From assembly GCA_030745815.1 (NCBI GenBank), contig JASLNX010000172.1, positions 1-6,294 on the forward strand: DNA of 6,294 nt, written 5' to 3'. Origin of the DNA: an archaeon. Its GTDB lineage: Archaea; Iainarchaeota; Iainarchaeia; Iainarchaeales; GCA-2688035. The notes under the pieces were generated by a model. It searched no databases and was not told where the DNA came from. It saw only the letters and a list, made by a program, of their open reading frames with translations. Shown here one piece after another: positions 6,261 through 6,294 of the stretch; the first letter of the stretch is position 1; each line of letters starts with the position of its first letter. Position numbers and translations under genes: made by a program.

Positions 6261-6294
6261 ATGAACGAAAAAGGACAAATAATGGCAATGGATT
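6261..6294 (+). CDS. Start of another probable pilin-like protein (3' end outside window)
   Basis: Only 11 codons are present: MNEKGQIMAMD. The short charged leader ending in Lys-Gly-Gln is what class III prepilins show, and the gene begins 5 nt after the stop of a clear pilin-like gene. The acidic residue comes at +6 after the Gly|Gln junction (Asp11), not +5, a variant form. The hydrophobic helix that would confirm it is cut off, so this is a tentative call from leader and context. Confidence 0.55.
   Translation, partial: MNEKGQIMAMD

Overview
This window looks like a piece of an archaeal chromosome. The main reasons are the secreted proteins at both ends with class III (archaeal pilin-type) signal peptides (Gly|Gln followed by hydrophobic/Ser residues and an acidic residue), TATA-like boxes about 26-30 nt upstream of start codons with almost no leader, and a COG1784-type TctA relative. 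Gene density is very high, all genes are on the + strand, and the DNA is moderately AT-rich. A small-genome or DPANN-like lineage (for example Diapherotrites or Micrarchaeota) is a guess from overall flavour; no rRNA or other marker is present to settle it.

Layout: (1) 2-578 holds the end of a secreted-protein gene and a complete pilin-like gene that overlaps it by 11 bp. (2) 635-2187 holds a membrane-anchored OB-fold protein overlapping by 7 bp a large TctA/DUF112-like permease, behind a leaderless-type promoter. (3) 2208-5798 is a tight three-gene run: a GT-C (PMT/ArnT-like) membrane glycosyltransferase, a minimal JAMM/MPN metalloprotease starting 1 nt after it, and a full-length 2,3-bisphosphoglycerate-independent phosphoglycerate mutase (gpmI) overlapping the protease by 4 bp. 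(4) 5845-6294 returns to pilin-like genes: one complete, with its own promoter, and the first codons of another.

The flanking pilin-like genes probably contribute to one surface filament or secretion-type pseudopilus. Two of the pilin-like proteins carry N-glycosylation sequons and a spaced pair of cysteines, so the GT-C enzyme could act in surface-glycan assembly, but that link is inferred only from proximity. The phosphoglycerate mutase is the only gene with an unambiguous metabolic role (glycolysis/gluconeogenesis). No RNA genes, mobile elements, CRISPR arrays or gene-free stretches over 300 bases were seen. I found no clear new system. The best leads are the OB-fold/permease pair, the GT-C protein lacking the usual catalytic Asp position, and the unusual GT-C/JAMM/gpmI operon.
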